A DNA stretch of 64,000 nt from Fasciolopsis buskii (GCA_008360955.1 LUCM01006640.1:282005-346004); one strand, 5' to 3'; shown: positions 12,369-25,448, counted from the first letter of the stretch. Numbers and translations: made by a program. The notes: generated from the letters alone by a model not told the origin.

Positions 12369-12425
12369 TGTGTGTGTGTGTATGTGTGCGTGTGCGGGGA
12401 GTGGGGTGGGTGGGGTTGGCGAGGG
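12369..12425 (+). repeat. (TG)n passing into G-rich tract
   Basis: TG dinucleotides followed by GGGGAGTGGGGTGGGTGGGG. The four G runs within 20 bases could form a G-quadruplex on the plus strand. Confidence 0.7.
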
Positions 12426-12735
12426 ATCACTGAGTTTCTCATGACGCGTACGCACATAATTCAAATCAATAAGCGATCCGTAAAAAACCATTGTCTTAGA
12501 ACATGAGAAATATAAACTTTTGGAAAATCATGTAAAATGCAGTTTTTTCGAAAAGTATGCGGTTTTCCAAAGTGTTTCCCATGTGTTGGAACAAGTGATC
12601 ATGCGATCGACCAATTCAGTGATCCCACAGCTGTTCAGTGTGTATTGCACACACGATCAGACAATGTGTGAACGTTCCCACCAGTACTACTGTTGCTGCC
12701 AGTACTACTAATATTATAACAATCAGTTAGACTGT

Positions 12736-12771
12736 TGCTACTACTACTACTACTACTAATATTACTACTAC
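12736..12771 (+). repeat. (CTA)n trinucleotide repeat
   Basis: Near-perfect CTA repeats with one ATATT-type interruption. Confidence 0.85.
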
Positions 12772-13325
12772 TGCAAGAGACTGCATATAATTCTTTCTTG
12801 TATAAGCTTGACATTTGTGCAAAATTCAGATGCGACAACGTTGTCAAACGAGGCTTGCTATGCGTTTTTGCAAAACGCCGTAACAAAATTCGCCCACCGA
12901 TTCTTTACAATTCACCCAACATTGCTTTCTACATCGCCTTTTGTTGTCCTGTTTTGTTTGCGGAAAGAAATCAGATGAGGCCAACATAACGATCTCAGCC
13001 AGTGATCAGAAAGTGTGAGCCCGGCCGTGCAGTGCATTCCGGGAGCTAGCGTTATACGTCAAAATCGATCGGTTCAACCTGTACCATTCCGATGGTAAAC
13101 ACATATTGACCCCTTGAGAGGCAGATTATACTTCCTTAGAAGGGAACCACAAGTTCATGCTATGAACAATCATTTGCAGCAAAAAATGCTTGCAAAATTT
13201 CCAGTAGAACTATTCGTGCTTGTTGTCCCACTAATTCCGAAGCCATCAATTCAAAATTAGAACTATCACCAAGGGGTTAATAGTTTGGTTCTACAGGATG
13301 CGTAAATACAAAGTAGGGATAATAC

Positions 13326-13422
13326 TGTGAATGATATAATATTAATATTATGTCATTCACAATAAAAACCAATACATGGCGCATCGATTTTTCGATACAC
13401 TTCTTACGTCGTTTGGTCCGGA
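13326..13422 (-). mobile_element. Foldback element copy 2 (97 bp, inner arms deleted)
   Basis: Only the terminal ends of the two arms remain, forming a palindrome about 36 nt long (13326-13361). The conserved tail follows (contains ACATGGCGCATCGATTTTTC) and ends GTTTGGTCCGGA. It is flanked by a perfect 12-bp direct repeat, TAGGGATAATAC, at 13314-13325 and 13423-13434. This sets both ends of the element and shows that it arrived in, or was resolved to, this short form at this site. No hammerhead-like segment remains. Relative to copy 4 it lies on the minus strand. Confidence 0.85.
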
Positions 13423-13494
13423 TAGGGATAATACATTTGCTGACTAGACAACCTCCTGTGTGCGAAGCATAAACTTGATATGGCTTGCTATTTG

Positions 13495-13690
13495 TGCTGC
13501 TGTTGATGCAAATGCCGATATCATCACTAAGGTCACTACTACCGTTACTACTAATATAGTCACAAGCAGTCACACTAGCCCCAGTACTAGCACTACTGCA
13601 GCTGCCATTATTGCTACCAATGTTAATGCTACCGTCACCTCGAATACTAATATTATTAATCCAGTGAGGATTGCGGCTACTAATAACTTA
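13495..13690 (+). repeat. Degenerate ACT/AAT-type trinucleotide-periodic tract
   Basis: Three-base periodic sequence rich in ACT, AAT, ACC and GCT. It opens a Thr/Asn/Ala-rich frame of 78 codons (13460-13693) with no domain and no initiation context. Best read as a decayed microsatellite. Confidence 0.6.
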
Positions 13691-13829
13691 TGACACGGTA
13701 ATGAAATAGCAACCACTGTCCGGTTTACGCATGCTATCAAAAAACTAAAATATAAGGTTTCTTAACAACAGAGGTTGTTTGTGAGACGAATAATAAATGA
13801 AGATCATCGGCAATTTTTGTGTACCAATT

Positions 13830-16800
13830 AGGATCCTATGAGAATCGTTAGGTGCCCCAGTTGACGTTTAGAGAAACAAAGACGAAACTTGAAAGCGAAC
13901 GAATCATTCATTTAACAAATCAATCTTCAATTGTGTTATACCTGCGACAGCTATAAAGAAGCGCCTTGTTCATTGCCAAAGCAATTTAACAAAAAGCAGT
14001 AGAAAAATGCTGGGCTGTTAAAGACCTGATTCACTGCTCCCAAATGGATATTCACACAAATCCGAATAGGATTCAAATCAAGAAGAAACCATAGTGAACA
14101 GATTAGCTGAAAAGTATACCATTCCAACTATCGGATTTCTATGGCCTATTTGGTAAGACACGTCAAAGTGTCCTTACGGTAGCAGTGATTTTGGTATTAT
14201 TTTAGAGATCTTATTCCAACTTCTGAAATGATATCAACACGGGTTATATATGACTCGGCTGCCGGAGAATTATACGTGACTGGATGTGCGTACGGGTTAC
14301 TTATCGGTCTATCGGTGAACGTGTTTCTGGTAGTAGAACAAACAAAAGTGTTATGAACTTTCAAAACTAATGAAATGTTCGGGAAAATTCGACGGATAGT
14401 CAAGCGAGACTAGTAAACGGGCTTCGTCGTTTCTCGTGCAGCTGGCATATGGTTGGGTTATTTAATGAAAAGTCACGTGTCTTTCATACTGACGTCACCC
14501 TGATTCGATACTGTCAGCTCAACAATCACTCCTTTGACACTACATCAGTTCGACAATGCTCTTCCAACCAATCCTGATTCCAAGGAACTTGTGTATTTTG
14601 AATCTTGGTGTATCAAGACCCGTGCTGTCAACCTTCACACGAATTCTTGTTCTGTTTTATACCATGACTACTTCAAATTCGTGTCAGATTACACAGTACA
14701 ATTAAGCTCATCTTTCATATAATATTTGTACTATTATGTGTCCTCGGTGAACTCGGCCAATCGGCGGACAATCAACCAATCACAATGTTTTCTACCGATT
14801 CGTTTAGGACAATCGAAGGCTCACAAACATTGCCGGTTGATCAATAACAGTTGTCAAAAGCTGGTGGCGACTGAAATTTAATGTCAAAGAACCACTAATT
14901 ACTCCTAGTTTATCGGTATGACATGTGGAACAACATAAATCCTAATAATATCATGATTATCGATTTATCGACACGGAGGATCAACCAGGATGCACTTGGC
15001 TAATCCGCAATTTGTCATGCGAGAATAATGGTTGATTAAAGAAAACGTCTTGCCAATGTATTTCTGAAAACGCTGCTACCGACTAACAATATCCATTCGT
15101 TGTTCGAGTAATTACTGAAAATGTTCACTCGTGGATTGTTGGCTTGTACACGGAAGCAGGTGGAATGTAAAACCTGTGAACTTTCATAGTTTTGGGGTGT
15201 CATATGATGTCAAAAAAACAGTTTGTGATTTCTGATTCGACGGTGCATGGTCATATTTTATTTCAGTAGGAGACTGTGGAAAGCTTAGTCCAAAACGTAT
15301 GCCAAATAATTGAGATGTGTTTGTATTCATCGAACTGTGTTTGACATCATGGTGGGAATATGTGGGAATATTTTTGTTTCCTTTACAATGTTTATACCGG
15401 GAACGTAGGACTCGGACGGATTAGCAATCGTATCTCAGATATTCGAAGGGCCATATGATCACCAAAGTTAGTGACTGCACTGAGAAGGCGTCGTGCACTT
15501 CTTCCCTATAAAGTGCCACGTTGAATGCTATCTATCCTTGCCGTAAAATCTGAGAATAATTGGTATATAAGAGAACTCTATTGTCGTTTAAAATTGCATG
15601 CTATGTGTTCCCGTAAAACGGATATGCACGGTAATTTCATGGTCTAATGACTTTTCTCGTGACTAATCACCATACCATTCAGATCCACTTATATCACAGA
15701 GATCGTGTACCTTGAACAGTTCATTTCCGAGTTATCCAACCACCAACATTCATTCGTGATTCGAGTCCCATTTGGATTTACATGAATATTCAGTGATGAG
15801 GACAGACTGCTGTGACGGATGAGGTCCACGCGGTTTCCATGACTTTGGTAACGTTAAAAAAAAAGCTGAAAACACAGTTAACGATTTGTTATTTTAACGC
15901 ATTATTTCTGGTCCACAAATCTAACGCGAATATCGTCGTTTTCACACCTGATAAAAATCACTTTGCCCAGTCTTTTAATCGCATAGTTCACAAATTCGCA
16001 TCTTAACGTCAGTTTAAAATGTCATCAAATTTTTTGTAACAAGCACTGCCGTTCCATATGGGAGTCCTAAAGATTTTGAGAGCCACGTTGCAACCAGATG
16101 GTAACTGGTTGAGAAAAGGTGTATGGGCTCGAAATGAACATACAAAATGGTTTACTAAATGATTATATGGTGTCTCGTTCAGAATGAGTGAACGAGAATA
16201 CCATATCACACACATTTTGTAAATACGGATCTATTATAATGGGATAACATCATTTGAACTGTCATCAAATTGCCAAGATACTGATTTTATTTCATTGTCT
16301 TTCTTTTTGAAAGCTTTAGCCCTATTAACCTCGCCAAATGAGAATTCAGTATTTTGCTAACAGAAGTTGGACATTTACAGACAGGGTTTCTGACCATAAG
16401 ACCGTATATAATTGCTGTAAATTTATTTATTAGACGAAGGGTACACTGAAATGAATCACATTTGTGGAATCGATTTGAAGTCAGTGGTTGAGCTTTAGTT
16501 CGAAGACAAATTGTGGAAATAACCTATTTGGAATTCTTTGCTGTGTACACACTAGAGACTCCATAGAATCCCGGATCTATATTACACTAAAACAGTTTTC
16601 ACAGTCTCTAAACGTTAGATCGAGTATGAACAACACGTGGTCGTCTTCTACTGACCATTTGCGAAGTTTAAAGTACAGAATATCGTTGTGTAATATGCAT
16701 TGTTCTCAAGGGTTTTGGGTCAACAGTTACCATGACAATCGCAGGTTAATGATAATTATTTCGAATTACAGGTTTAACTACGCAACCAATGTTTGTGATC

Positions 16801-17490
16801 GCATACTGGAAACTTCCTCGTTGGTTTCGCCTGAGATGGGTTAAATGCCGATTTCGAGTTAACTTTCAATCAGTAAGTATAGGCAACTTTGCTAGCTTGG
16901 AATAGCAGTGAGATGTAGACAAAATTAGCACAACTGTTTCTGGTTTATCCAAGCACGCAAATGGCACACTGCTTTGTTCATCCATGTGACGTGGTAGTTC
17001 AGTGACCATGTGATAAACCAAGAAAGCTATGTTTGGCAAATTATGTAAGGCAAATTATGATTAATTAAATGCGGTCAAAAGCTAATGAAAAACAAAAGAA
17101 ACCTATAACTGTCACAGGCAATTTCTGAAGGAAACGTTGGCTGACAAGCTGATGCGAAAATGAATTGCAATCTGTTAGTCCTTATCTTGGCTAAAGCAGC
17201 ATTAAATCTCGTTTGAAACATGTAGAGTACTACCTTTCATATTGGTATATAAAGATGTTATGCAGGTGTCAGTCGTTCCCGACTGAATTAGTTCCGTTTA
17301 ACATGACTTTCCCTCCAGTTACTCCCGAGATTTGTGTTTCTGATGCACAAAGCTGCTTGGCATATTCACGTATAAAATTAGTGAATCGTTCTGGTGGAGT
17401 AGCACAACATCCTGTTGGAAGAAAACCAACAAGTAACCGTCACCAAATCAAAACCAGTAAAAGTCACTCGAACAGCTACAATGTGACCTA
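13830..17490. other. No recognisable feature
   Basis: A few open frames of 60-118 codons occur on both strands. None shows paired splice sites, domains or family motifs. No repeat family was recognised by eye. Confidence 0.4.
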
Positions 17491-17499
17491 AGTTTAACA

Positions 17500-17580
17500 C
17501 CCACTCGACGAGCCGGAATTGAACTGGCGATCTTCTCTTTTCTAGGTGAAAGCTTTTCAGTTGAGCTAACGTGGAAACCC
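17500..17580 (-). repeat. tRNA-like sequence (possible third SINE head)
   Basis: The minus strand reads TTAGCTCAACTGAAAAGCTT (A-box-like) and, about 30 nt later, CAGTTCAATTCCGGCTCG (B-box-like). Spacing is right for a tRNA-derived RNA polymerase III promoter. The ends (CCACG and CGAGTGG) pair poorly as an acceptor stem, so a tRNA-derived repeat or tRNA pseudogene is more likely than a functional tRNA. Confidence 0.45.
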
Positions 17581-17639
17581 GTTCCGCAAGCGAGAAATGA
17601 TTCCATGGTACCTCGATGATGGAGCCTCTATCCAAAAGG

Positions 17640-20600
17640 CATAAGGTTGTCGATTCCGTTTCGACTCGTCACGTACAGCTTAGGACACCTTCTCAATCTG
17701 TGCAACCCAAGGATTACTGCACCAAAGCAAAACGACTTGATTGTTTTCTTGGAAGTTTATAACCAAAGTACTACTAAGACGGATCTAGGACTAAAGACTC
17801 ATTTCGGTTGACCTCTAACCAACCAATCACCTGCTGATTTATGCTTTACATCAGATTCAAGTTTGTCTTAAAGTGGCACGCTTTGATATATCAATTTACC
17901 ATCAACATACACTTAACTGAAAGTATGGATGTGTAAAAACCTGTGCATCAACTGTCAGACTAATTCCTCCTCGTACGTGACAGAGATCGATCGATGTCGG
18001 AAAAAAGGATGTTCGAGTGGCTTTTATTCGTGGCGTCTGAAATTGAATATGGTCGACTTGAATCCAGTCATAAAAGGCTATAAATGCGAATGCTCTATTT
18101 CCGCAAATGCCATACGGTTTTCGTGCCCCAAAGAAGGAAGCAAGAAATTAATTTTATTGTGATGACTTACATTTTGATAATAAAAATTACCGGAGAATCA
18201 GACTCACATTTATTCATACAAATTTAGTATATACCATAAAATTATGCTTTCATTGAACATATGACCTCAGTACACATTCTCAACGGGTTAGAACTTTCAG
18301 TTAGTCAAACACAACATGAATTTGACCGCATTTTCGACACTATGCATTAGTCCGAGATTTCAGTTTTTCGGCTGACTTTTAGTCAGTTGAGGTAAATATC
18401 GTAGCCTTCAGAAAAAGTCTATCGAAATATAAGACGGTCAGACTTAAAGAAATTATTTTTCAAATTATTCTGTTTTCGTAACCCATTAGTTGTTTCACTA
18501 ATATGCTAAGTTTTCTTTATCTAGGTGCATTCTGTCGTGAGAATTCAAATCGGTCCGAGATGAGAACCACTGGAAACAGATCTCGCCTAGCAAAATGTAC
18601 ATGTCCAGAGAGATGTTCTCTTTGCCAATTCATGTTAGGCTGATCTATACTTGTTACATTTTTCGCATGTGAAACCAGTTCGTGGAGTTACAGTATGACC
18701 TTACCAGCCCAGTCATAATTGGCCCGGATAATCAATTTCTGTTGTCCCTTTTTTCAGTCTACGGTTTTCGTGAGCACTAAGCCGTAGCAGTTAAAAGGTT
18801 GCTGATTCGAATTCACCGTCCCGTTCCGTGACAGTTGTTTCTCCATTTCCATTGCTTGACTTTGGATAGTCCAGGTTAGAATCGTCGTGCGTTTGCTGTA
18901 CGATTCCTTAATCTGCATTTTGATTGTTCCTAATAGAATCTATTCTTCAAAAGGAATTTGATGACGCAATTTGTGTAGTCTAGCTTGACTGAATTAAAAA
19001 AGTGAGCTTCATTCATGTAGTGAAATCACAGATCTCGATGAGGCAGGAGGACACAATGACAACAGATGCACAACTGTGCCATGCATGCTATACCAACAGA
19101 GTTGCAAAGCCCATTGGAGTGCGCTCTGACACTCAGCTTAACAAACCTCGGTTAGCAGACCAAGCTACTTGGACACACAGGATTTGTCTCGGTGAACGAT
19201 TTTAAATTGGATCTTGTGGCAGAAATAATCCAAGAACCAGACAGTTTCGCTCACTTAGAACTCACAAGCTGAAATGAGCAGAGTCATCCGAATGTGAATT
19301 CCTTCCGCATGCTGATTCGAATACCGGCAAAAGCTGTTGAGAGATGTTCACAGTTTATAGTCTTTTAGGAATCCAGTGAGTGTGGACATTTTTTAATGAA
19401 ACACGTGCACTGGCCACCGGTTGGCCACCTTCCTAAGGACTTGCTTCGGCACCCGGATACTTTACGGGGATATAATGTCGACAATCGTTTTTAACACCTA
19501 CTTTGCTATTCGCTCATTATTGTTTTTGTTATTATTTTATTATTATATTTATTTTTTATTAATGCGCCCCCGAGTTTCATCCCCATTGCAGCGTTTAATA
19601 ACCAAATGTTACTTTTAGTTTTGCATTATTCTTTTTGATACATCGAGGCGCAGAGTGTTCTGTTTTATTACCATCGTGTTTGGATTGACAACTGATAAGG
19701 ATTCGAAATTCAACGAAGGCTTATCTTTTCAAAAATGTGGGAAAATTATTTGCCTGGTATTCCGAAAGAGACAATTTGGCTCGTATTCGACATTGTCACT
19801 CATTTCCAAGTCCCGGTCTAGGCATTGGAATAGAAAACGTGGGATGTTTTGCCTGAACTAAACCCTGCTCACGAAAGGATACTCCAAGAAGTCAAACAAA
19901 CTGAATAGGCTAACGATGGAACATTTCATCGTCTGAACCACAATGGAATGGGACACTTGTACTTGGACCAGTTCCGAAGATCATCAAAGAATTACACGAG
20001 AATCTCCGACTAGTTTGCTGAGAGAGAAAAAATATGTCTGGCAGTTAGTTATCTTCCCGAATGGAATATCGTCACTTGTTCGTCCTCGTTGTCTTTCTTT
20101 TTCTCTTCCGGGACGTAGTTACATTCACACTGTGATGCAACAAACCCCACAGTCGGAATGCTTTTTACCGTACCAACAGAAATGAGTTTTTTTCGTGCAA
20201 CTTTCTTCTGTTTTCTTTTGCAGATTATATGGTCTCAGAGTAGGTGATTATGTTTTGAGGGAAAGAAAAACAGCTTCTGAATATGACAGCATTCTGGCCG
20301 TTAGTTTCATTTTTTTGTCTCAACTGCTACCAGTAATTATTACATTTGTGAATAGGGAAATTTCCACACCTACTTATCTTTGCATCGTTCATCTCTGACT
20401 TCCTGTGAGGGAGGAAATTAGGCGGTAGAGAGACTCGAGATTTGTTCAGTGTAGATAGCAACTTACACGCAGAAGTGGAAAATGTATGGAATGGGAGTGG
20501 GCGGGTGGGCAGATTTGTTTTTGCCTCCGTCAGCAAGATGGTACGCGGTTTACCCAGCAACACAAGGTAAAAAACAGTCGATGAATCTGTTGCTCATGCA

Positions 20601-21180
20601 AAAAACGATCCGTTGTTTTTTCTGCTTAACTGAACTGGCTGAACGGCATATTCTTCGGTGATGAATTCGTCCGCTGTCATCCGTCTGGGACAATTTAGTC
20701 TGGATGAGATCTATTAGGTGAAAGTAACAAAATTTTGTACTCTTCATTCTATACTTCTTCCGGTTTCTCGTGCCACCTAGAAAAGAAAACGCAAATTTCT
20801 GAGTGCAACCTGCAGATATGCGAGGCTGGGTTGTTATCATCGTGCACGGCGATTGATTAATCCGGCAGATTTGAACTGTCCGCTAAGAGTCTGATTACAC
20901 GAGCCTAAAATTCCCGCTTTAGGAATGATTTATAAGCAAACTATTTGAAGTTACGTGAAAATAGCCCACCTTTTTCTGAACGTTAGCCACTGCCAGTGTT
21001 TGGACAGACAAATAACAAATCCCAAGGCACGGATGCACAAACGCGTTCATGTTGGATGAAGTAGGTGTGTGTACGTATGTACGTGCGGCGATCTCAACTG
21101 ACCGAGTAGTTTTCAAACAATTCTGAAACAATTTCCGAAGGACTCGCAATGCCATTTCAACATCCAAATCGTCATTAGAA
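17640..21180. other. No recognisable feature
   Basis: Includes a T/A-rich low-complexity patch at about 19515-19565 and a weak tRNA B-box-like string at about 18800-18815. Nothing else could be supported. Confidence 0.4.
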
Positions 21181-21182
21181 TT

Positions 21183-21318
21183 CATGGAAGCACTGTTTAG
21201 CCGTGTGATCCTTGTAAGTGATCATGTGCAGCGCATATCCTTCGCGCCGGAAATGCATCGTGAACGCGGGACGAAAGATCATTAGTCGAACGCCCAAGGT
21301 GTCAAACTACCCGGGCTC
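21183..21318 (-). repeat. tRNA-derived SINE, family 2 (worn copy)
   Basis: CATGGAAGCACTGTTTAGCC, then ATCCTTGTAAGTGATCAT, then CGCGCCGGAAATG and GTCGAACGCCC follow the same order as the minus-strand family-2 copy at 31561-31722. Several substitutions in the B-box region. Confidence 0.6.
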
Positions 21319-22674
21319 ATTCTCAATGGCTCATCGAACATCAAGACTACACGATATGGTGCCTTCATCCGGAATAATCCGAAATAGTTCGGAGAGTGGA
21401 ACAATGCAGGCTGATCAAATTAAAATGAAACATTTTATACCTCAGTCAGTCAGTTTTTTGAATGACAGATCGAATTTGAAACTTGTCACAGGGTTTTCAT
21501 TTAGTCAACCCGGAAATCTTGTAGATTTTATCATCCTTGTCTTTGAAGTACGAATTTGTAGAGATGGGAGAAGAAGAATAAGAACGGCACTTCCAAATCA
21601 GTCTTCCTTTGGGATTTCCGACATTTTTTAGAGTCTTACAGGGTTGATAAAAGTATCGTTTGAATCAAAGAAACCTAAACATTATATGCGAGGCATAGTG
21701 TGAGATATGTAAACTGGGGTGTGTTCGTGTGCGTGCATGTGAACCGCACACGCGCATATATTTCGTGTATTCATGTGGTAAAGAAACCTTTGGAGAACGG
21801 GCAGCTTTCTACACGAAATAAATTGTTTGTCAATGATGCAATTCATAACCACTTCTCGGGTGATGTCGCTGCACCGAGGGACTAACAATACCGATCTTAT
21901 CAATTAGTCATTTTCGGCCAGATGAAAAATGTTTCTGAAATGCATCTTACTAAGAGTTGAATTAGGGAGTTTTAGTTTTATAACTTTTCATGATACAGCA
22001 GGGAAAACCGTTCTCAATCGAAGGGAAACTTATGAACGTTTTGTCACGAAAAAAGGGTGGGTGTAATAAATAAGAGGAATGTTACATAACTGTCACAAAC
22101 TACGCCAATGGTAACATGGAATTTGGAATTTCATTTCATTTAAGCAGTTATGGAAAAAGCGTGGAAAGTTGTTTATAAGGAGCCAGAATGAAGAATACAG
22201 GATGAAAAGTAATATGCGACGTTTTTTTGATTACCGCGGACAAACATCTGTGAAGAAAAGTTCTATGGTAAACCCTAGTAACCGAAACTGCAGATTCGCA
22301 CGAACGTTCTCGACCGGCTTTCCATGTTTGCATTACAAATATTTAGGAATGATATATTCCAAAGTTTGGCATACTTTTCGATACAACCTGAACAAATGAA
22401 GCTAGTAGTCGTGTGTTTCAGTTAAAAGAAACGCCTTTATTTTCAAGTTCACCTGAGTAAGTGACCGATACCTCTATTTCTCTGGCTTGCCTGAAGCATG
22501 GGTATAGTGGACGGGGCATACCTCATTGACAGTAGGTCCAATTACACGTGAGGAGGGCGGAAACTGTGACCCGAAACTTGGAGGGGTACAGCCGCATGTG
22601 GTTTCACTGAATCAGGTGTGATAACAAACAGGACGATACCGAATTGCCATCGACCACCACAGCGACCGGTGAAT

Positions 22675-22730
22675 CCGGGATTCGAACCTGTGACTTTTTG
22701 AGGTAACTTAAGCTTAGTCCATCATTGGTA
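22675..22730 (-). repeat. B-box-bearing tRNA-like fragment
   Basis: The minus strand contains AGGTTCGAATCCCGG (22675-22689), a perfect B box able to form a T-arm. The expected A-box region upstream is poorly conserved and no partner copy was found here. Probably a fragment of another tRNA-derived repeat. Confidence 0.35.
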
Positions 22731-22950
22731 TCAATCAGGTGGTTTACACGATCGGAGGAATTAAGTCTCCGTCATTTCTGATTATTGTGGTCACTAGAAA
22801 ATCTATTATTTCACAATTGCTTTTAGACTTACTGTGATCGACCTCAGGAGATTTCTGGTCTGATATGGGAAGTACACTAAAACTACTCAGAGCTGCGCAA
22901 AAACGTGCTCTGCTTTCACTAATTCCTGCAAACATATGTTTGCTTTTAGA

Positions 22951-23128
22951 TCGTACGGTAACCTTCAAAAAACTATGCTGTACTACTGACCAGTGGCTTT
23001 CAAATGTTCAACGTCGCGGCATCCCAGTCGGAGAGCCACCGATTCGATTTATTCCACCGTTGGCTAATTTCCCCTTCTTCAAAAATTATGCACCTCCTAA
23101 TTTCATTAGCAAAGGAAATTATTCATGA
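22951..23128 (+). CDS. Candidate terminal exon, unknown product
   Basis: A frame open from at least 22865 runs to TGA at 23126-23128. An acceptor-like site (TTTGCTTTTAG) ends at 22950 and would give an exon of about 59 codons containing RRGIPVGEPPIRFIPPLANF, proline- and aromatic-rich. No family recognised. An ATG at 22865 would instead give an 87-residue unspliced product. Length alone is within chance expectation, so this rests only on the splice-like site and protein-like composition. Confidence 0.2.
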
Positions 23129-23904
23129 AAGTCAAAGGTAGAATTGGACATAAAAAATCAGGGCACCTTATCGTAAGTAGCAGTGAGTGGTCCCGAGCAA
23201 ATTAGACTAGGTCATAGACCCACCGAAAGGGGTCCTTAACTGAATTATCGGATGCAAGGAGTAGAAAATTTTGATATCTGCTCAAAATGTGTTGTAAAGC
23301 GGTATAGTTTGGTCATGTTTTACAAAATGGAGAAACAAATCACGATGAAATTGACTAATTTGCAATATTTTGAGCCAAATTATCACAGGCATCACATCTT
23401 GCTTGTGTCAGATTCCTACCGAACAGTCTTGCTTGCACGTCAGATCAAATGAGGTACAGTTAGACGAACACATTTTTTAACGGGAACAATTTGTTCGTAG
23501 AATCTGAATGAAAGATCAGATGCGTTTTGTTTTCACAAATATATTTCACCCGATTTCCTCAAAGAAGTGTAGTGGTCTATGTTGTCATAGTTACCGCGAA
23601 CTCAGTCACGACTTTTACAAGAACCATGTGGAGATTTCTTTATCAGGACCTACATCTTCAAGAATACCTTCATTGAAGACCGAAGTTGTGAAGTGGAAAC
23701 AATACTTCAAGGTGTTGAACCATGTACGTTAGAAGCGAAAATTGCCTGCAGTCGAATAGTATTGCTTGCCTCGTGCTCAAGGAATTCACCGTATTCTGTC
23801 TGCATCCAAATTTTGAATGGAACCAGCAAATTACCCGAGTCGTGTAAATGTGCTTACAGGACATTTATTTTTTCCATAAAAATTGTCTGATCCCAGCACA
23901 GTTT

Positions 23905-23943
23905 ATCTTTTACTTTCTTTATTAATGAAACATGAATTTAACA
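23905..23943 (-). repeat. SINE family 1 tail, separated by nested insertion
   Basis: TTTACTTTCTTTATTAATGAAACATG corresponds to the distal tail of family-1 SINEs (compare 47359-47400). The body resumes at 24181 after the foldback element. Confidence 0.65.
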
Positions 23944-24180
23944 ATTGTGAATGATATAATGTTAGTAACACAGCGTTGTTAGTAGATGTAATGTGCCAAT
24001 GTCTCGACTACTGTGGGTAGTCGTTCTCAAGGCAAGATTTTACAATCGAATTTGATTGTAAAACGTTGGCACATTACATCTACCAACGACGCTGTTGTTA
24101 ACATTATATCATTCACCATTTAAACCGCTACATGGCACATCGATTTTTCGATAAACTCCTCACGTCATTTAGTCCTGAAA
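23944..24180 (-). mobile_element. Foldback element copy 3, inserted into a SINE
   Basis: The left arm (23944-24046) is nearly complete. The spacer is CGAATTTG. The right arm (24055-24119) lacks about 35 bp covering the hammerhead-like segment. The conserved tail follows to about 24180 (contains CATCGATTTTTCGATAAACT). In the left arm, the minus-strand hammerhead-like motif has the GAAAC altered to GAGAC, so it would be inactive even if the fold formed. The copy splits a family-1 SINE (tail 23905-23943, body 24181-24325), which dates it as younger than that SINE. Confidence 0.8.
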
Positions 24181-24325
24181 CTAGAATGTACATCAGTTTT
24201 CAGGTACAGGGCCACGGTCAGCAGATGGCTGCCAAGTGGGGAAGTTGACCCGCGATGGGGGGATTCGAACCCGCGACCTTCACATCCAAACGCCACGATT
24301 TTATCCGTTTGGTCACCGCCTGCAG
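24181..24325 (-). repeat. tRNA-derived SINE, family 1 (body and head)
   Basis: The minus strand carries a head GGTGACCAAACGGATAAAAT, a perfect B box GGGTTCGAATCC (about 24260-24271), then CAACTTCCCCACTTGG and CAGCCATCTGCTGACC. The 3' tail is displaced by the foldback element at 23944-24180. Confidence 0.8.
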
Positions 24326-25448
24326 TTGACTTTTTGGTGAGTGGGCGCGTATGTCTGAGCACACCCAAAGATGGAATTGTTAGTTCAGTAAATTGTTCGG
24401 CGCCAGACCGGATAATGGCCACGAAACAGAGACTCTGATAATCTACTCCGACTCCTTCGTCCTTTATTCGCATTTGCTCTGCCGGTGATTGCGAACATCG
24501 CTGGTCAAACAGTGATACAACGTATTCATGGATTTTAGTGACCGGCTTGGAGTTTGGATCAGTCGCGCGATTTCGAATGGTTTCACCCAGACAGTAGCTA
24601 GCTGATCAGTGGAAATAACAAGATGAAGCCAATGGGTATCCTAGTTCTGTCCGGTTGGATTCGAGGAAGCACTGCTTTGATTAAATTTCCAGTAGTAACC
24701 CGAGGTCGTTGACAATTAAGATTGAATTACAAAATGAAGAAACCGGGCCCAATATCGAACAACTTTCGATGGACAGAAATGGATGTGCTATCTAGCAGTA
24801 ATTGCTACAAATTCCATGCGGAAATTCAAACCAATCGCCGATCACTATTACATTTGATTCTAGGCAAAGCTTTGGTGATAAGTCAGAAGAAACGAAATAA
24901 CCGGTCGCATGTGTTCACGTCCAAGACAATGACCATAACAAATATTCACTTAATTCGCTTCAAGTTGGAGACGAGCAACATCTTTCTAGTTGAACCGTGT
25001 GGTTTGTTTGTGTCGAAACGTTGCTCTCAGATTCGGTCAACACGAATGCATTCGTGTTGTCATTTGCATACATTTTAATCGACAAATCTTACCTCATCAC
25101 GAGTGGAAAAGCCAAACAAACATTTTGTCAGAAAAAAAACAATTTCTGTACTGTTTATCACAGCCAGCGAGCCATGGACCACAGTTTGGGAGTACCAAAT
25201 CCTCGAACGGCGCGGTTTACTAACTGAAGTTCGTAGTCAAGCAATAATTTGGCTCTTTAAATGGGCTGTCGTTTTTTCTAAACCGCCGAAAACTAATGTG
25301 GAACAGCGAAAGCAGTTAGAATTCGGGTAAGGAAACAAATAAATGGGGGAGATTGAAACCGACTAGACGAGACTAGTCTAGCTCGATCACGTGTGTTGGA
25401 TACGTACTCGGTTTTCAATATATCGTTCGGATTCTAAATTGGACTCAC

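Noticed and set aside
13460..13693. Thr/Asn/Ala-rich 78-residue protein
   Set aside because: Explained by trinucleotide periodicity of a decayed microsatellite.
21218..21631. 137-codon plus-strand open frame
   Set aside because: Its first third lies in a reversed SINE, there is no domain or splice support, and the length is within chance expectation.
24165..24473. 102-codon minus-strand frame with GRGFESPHRG
   Set aside because: This is a translated tRNA-like SINE B-box region, a common false protein.
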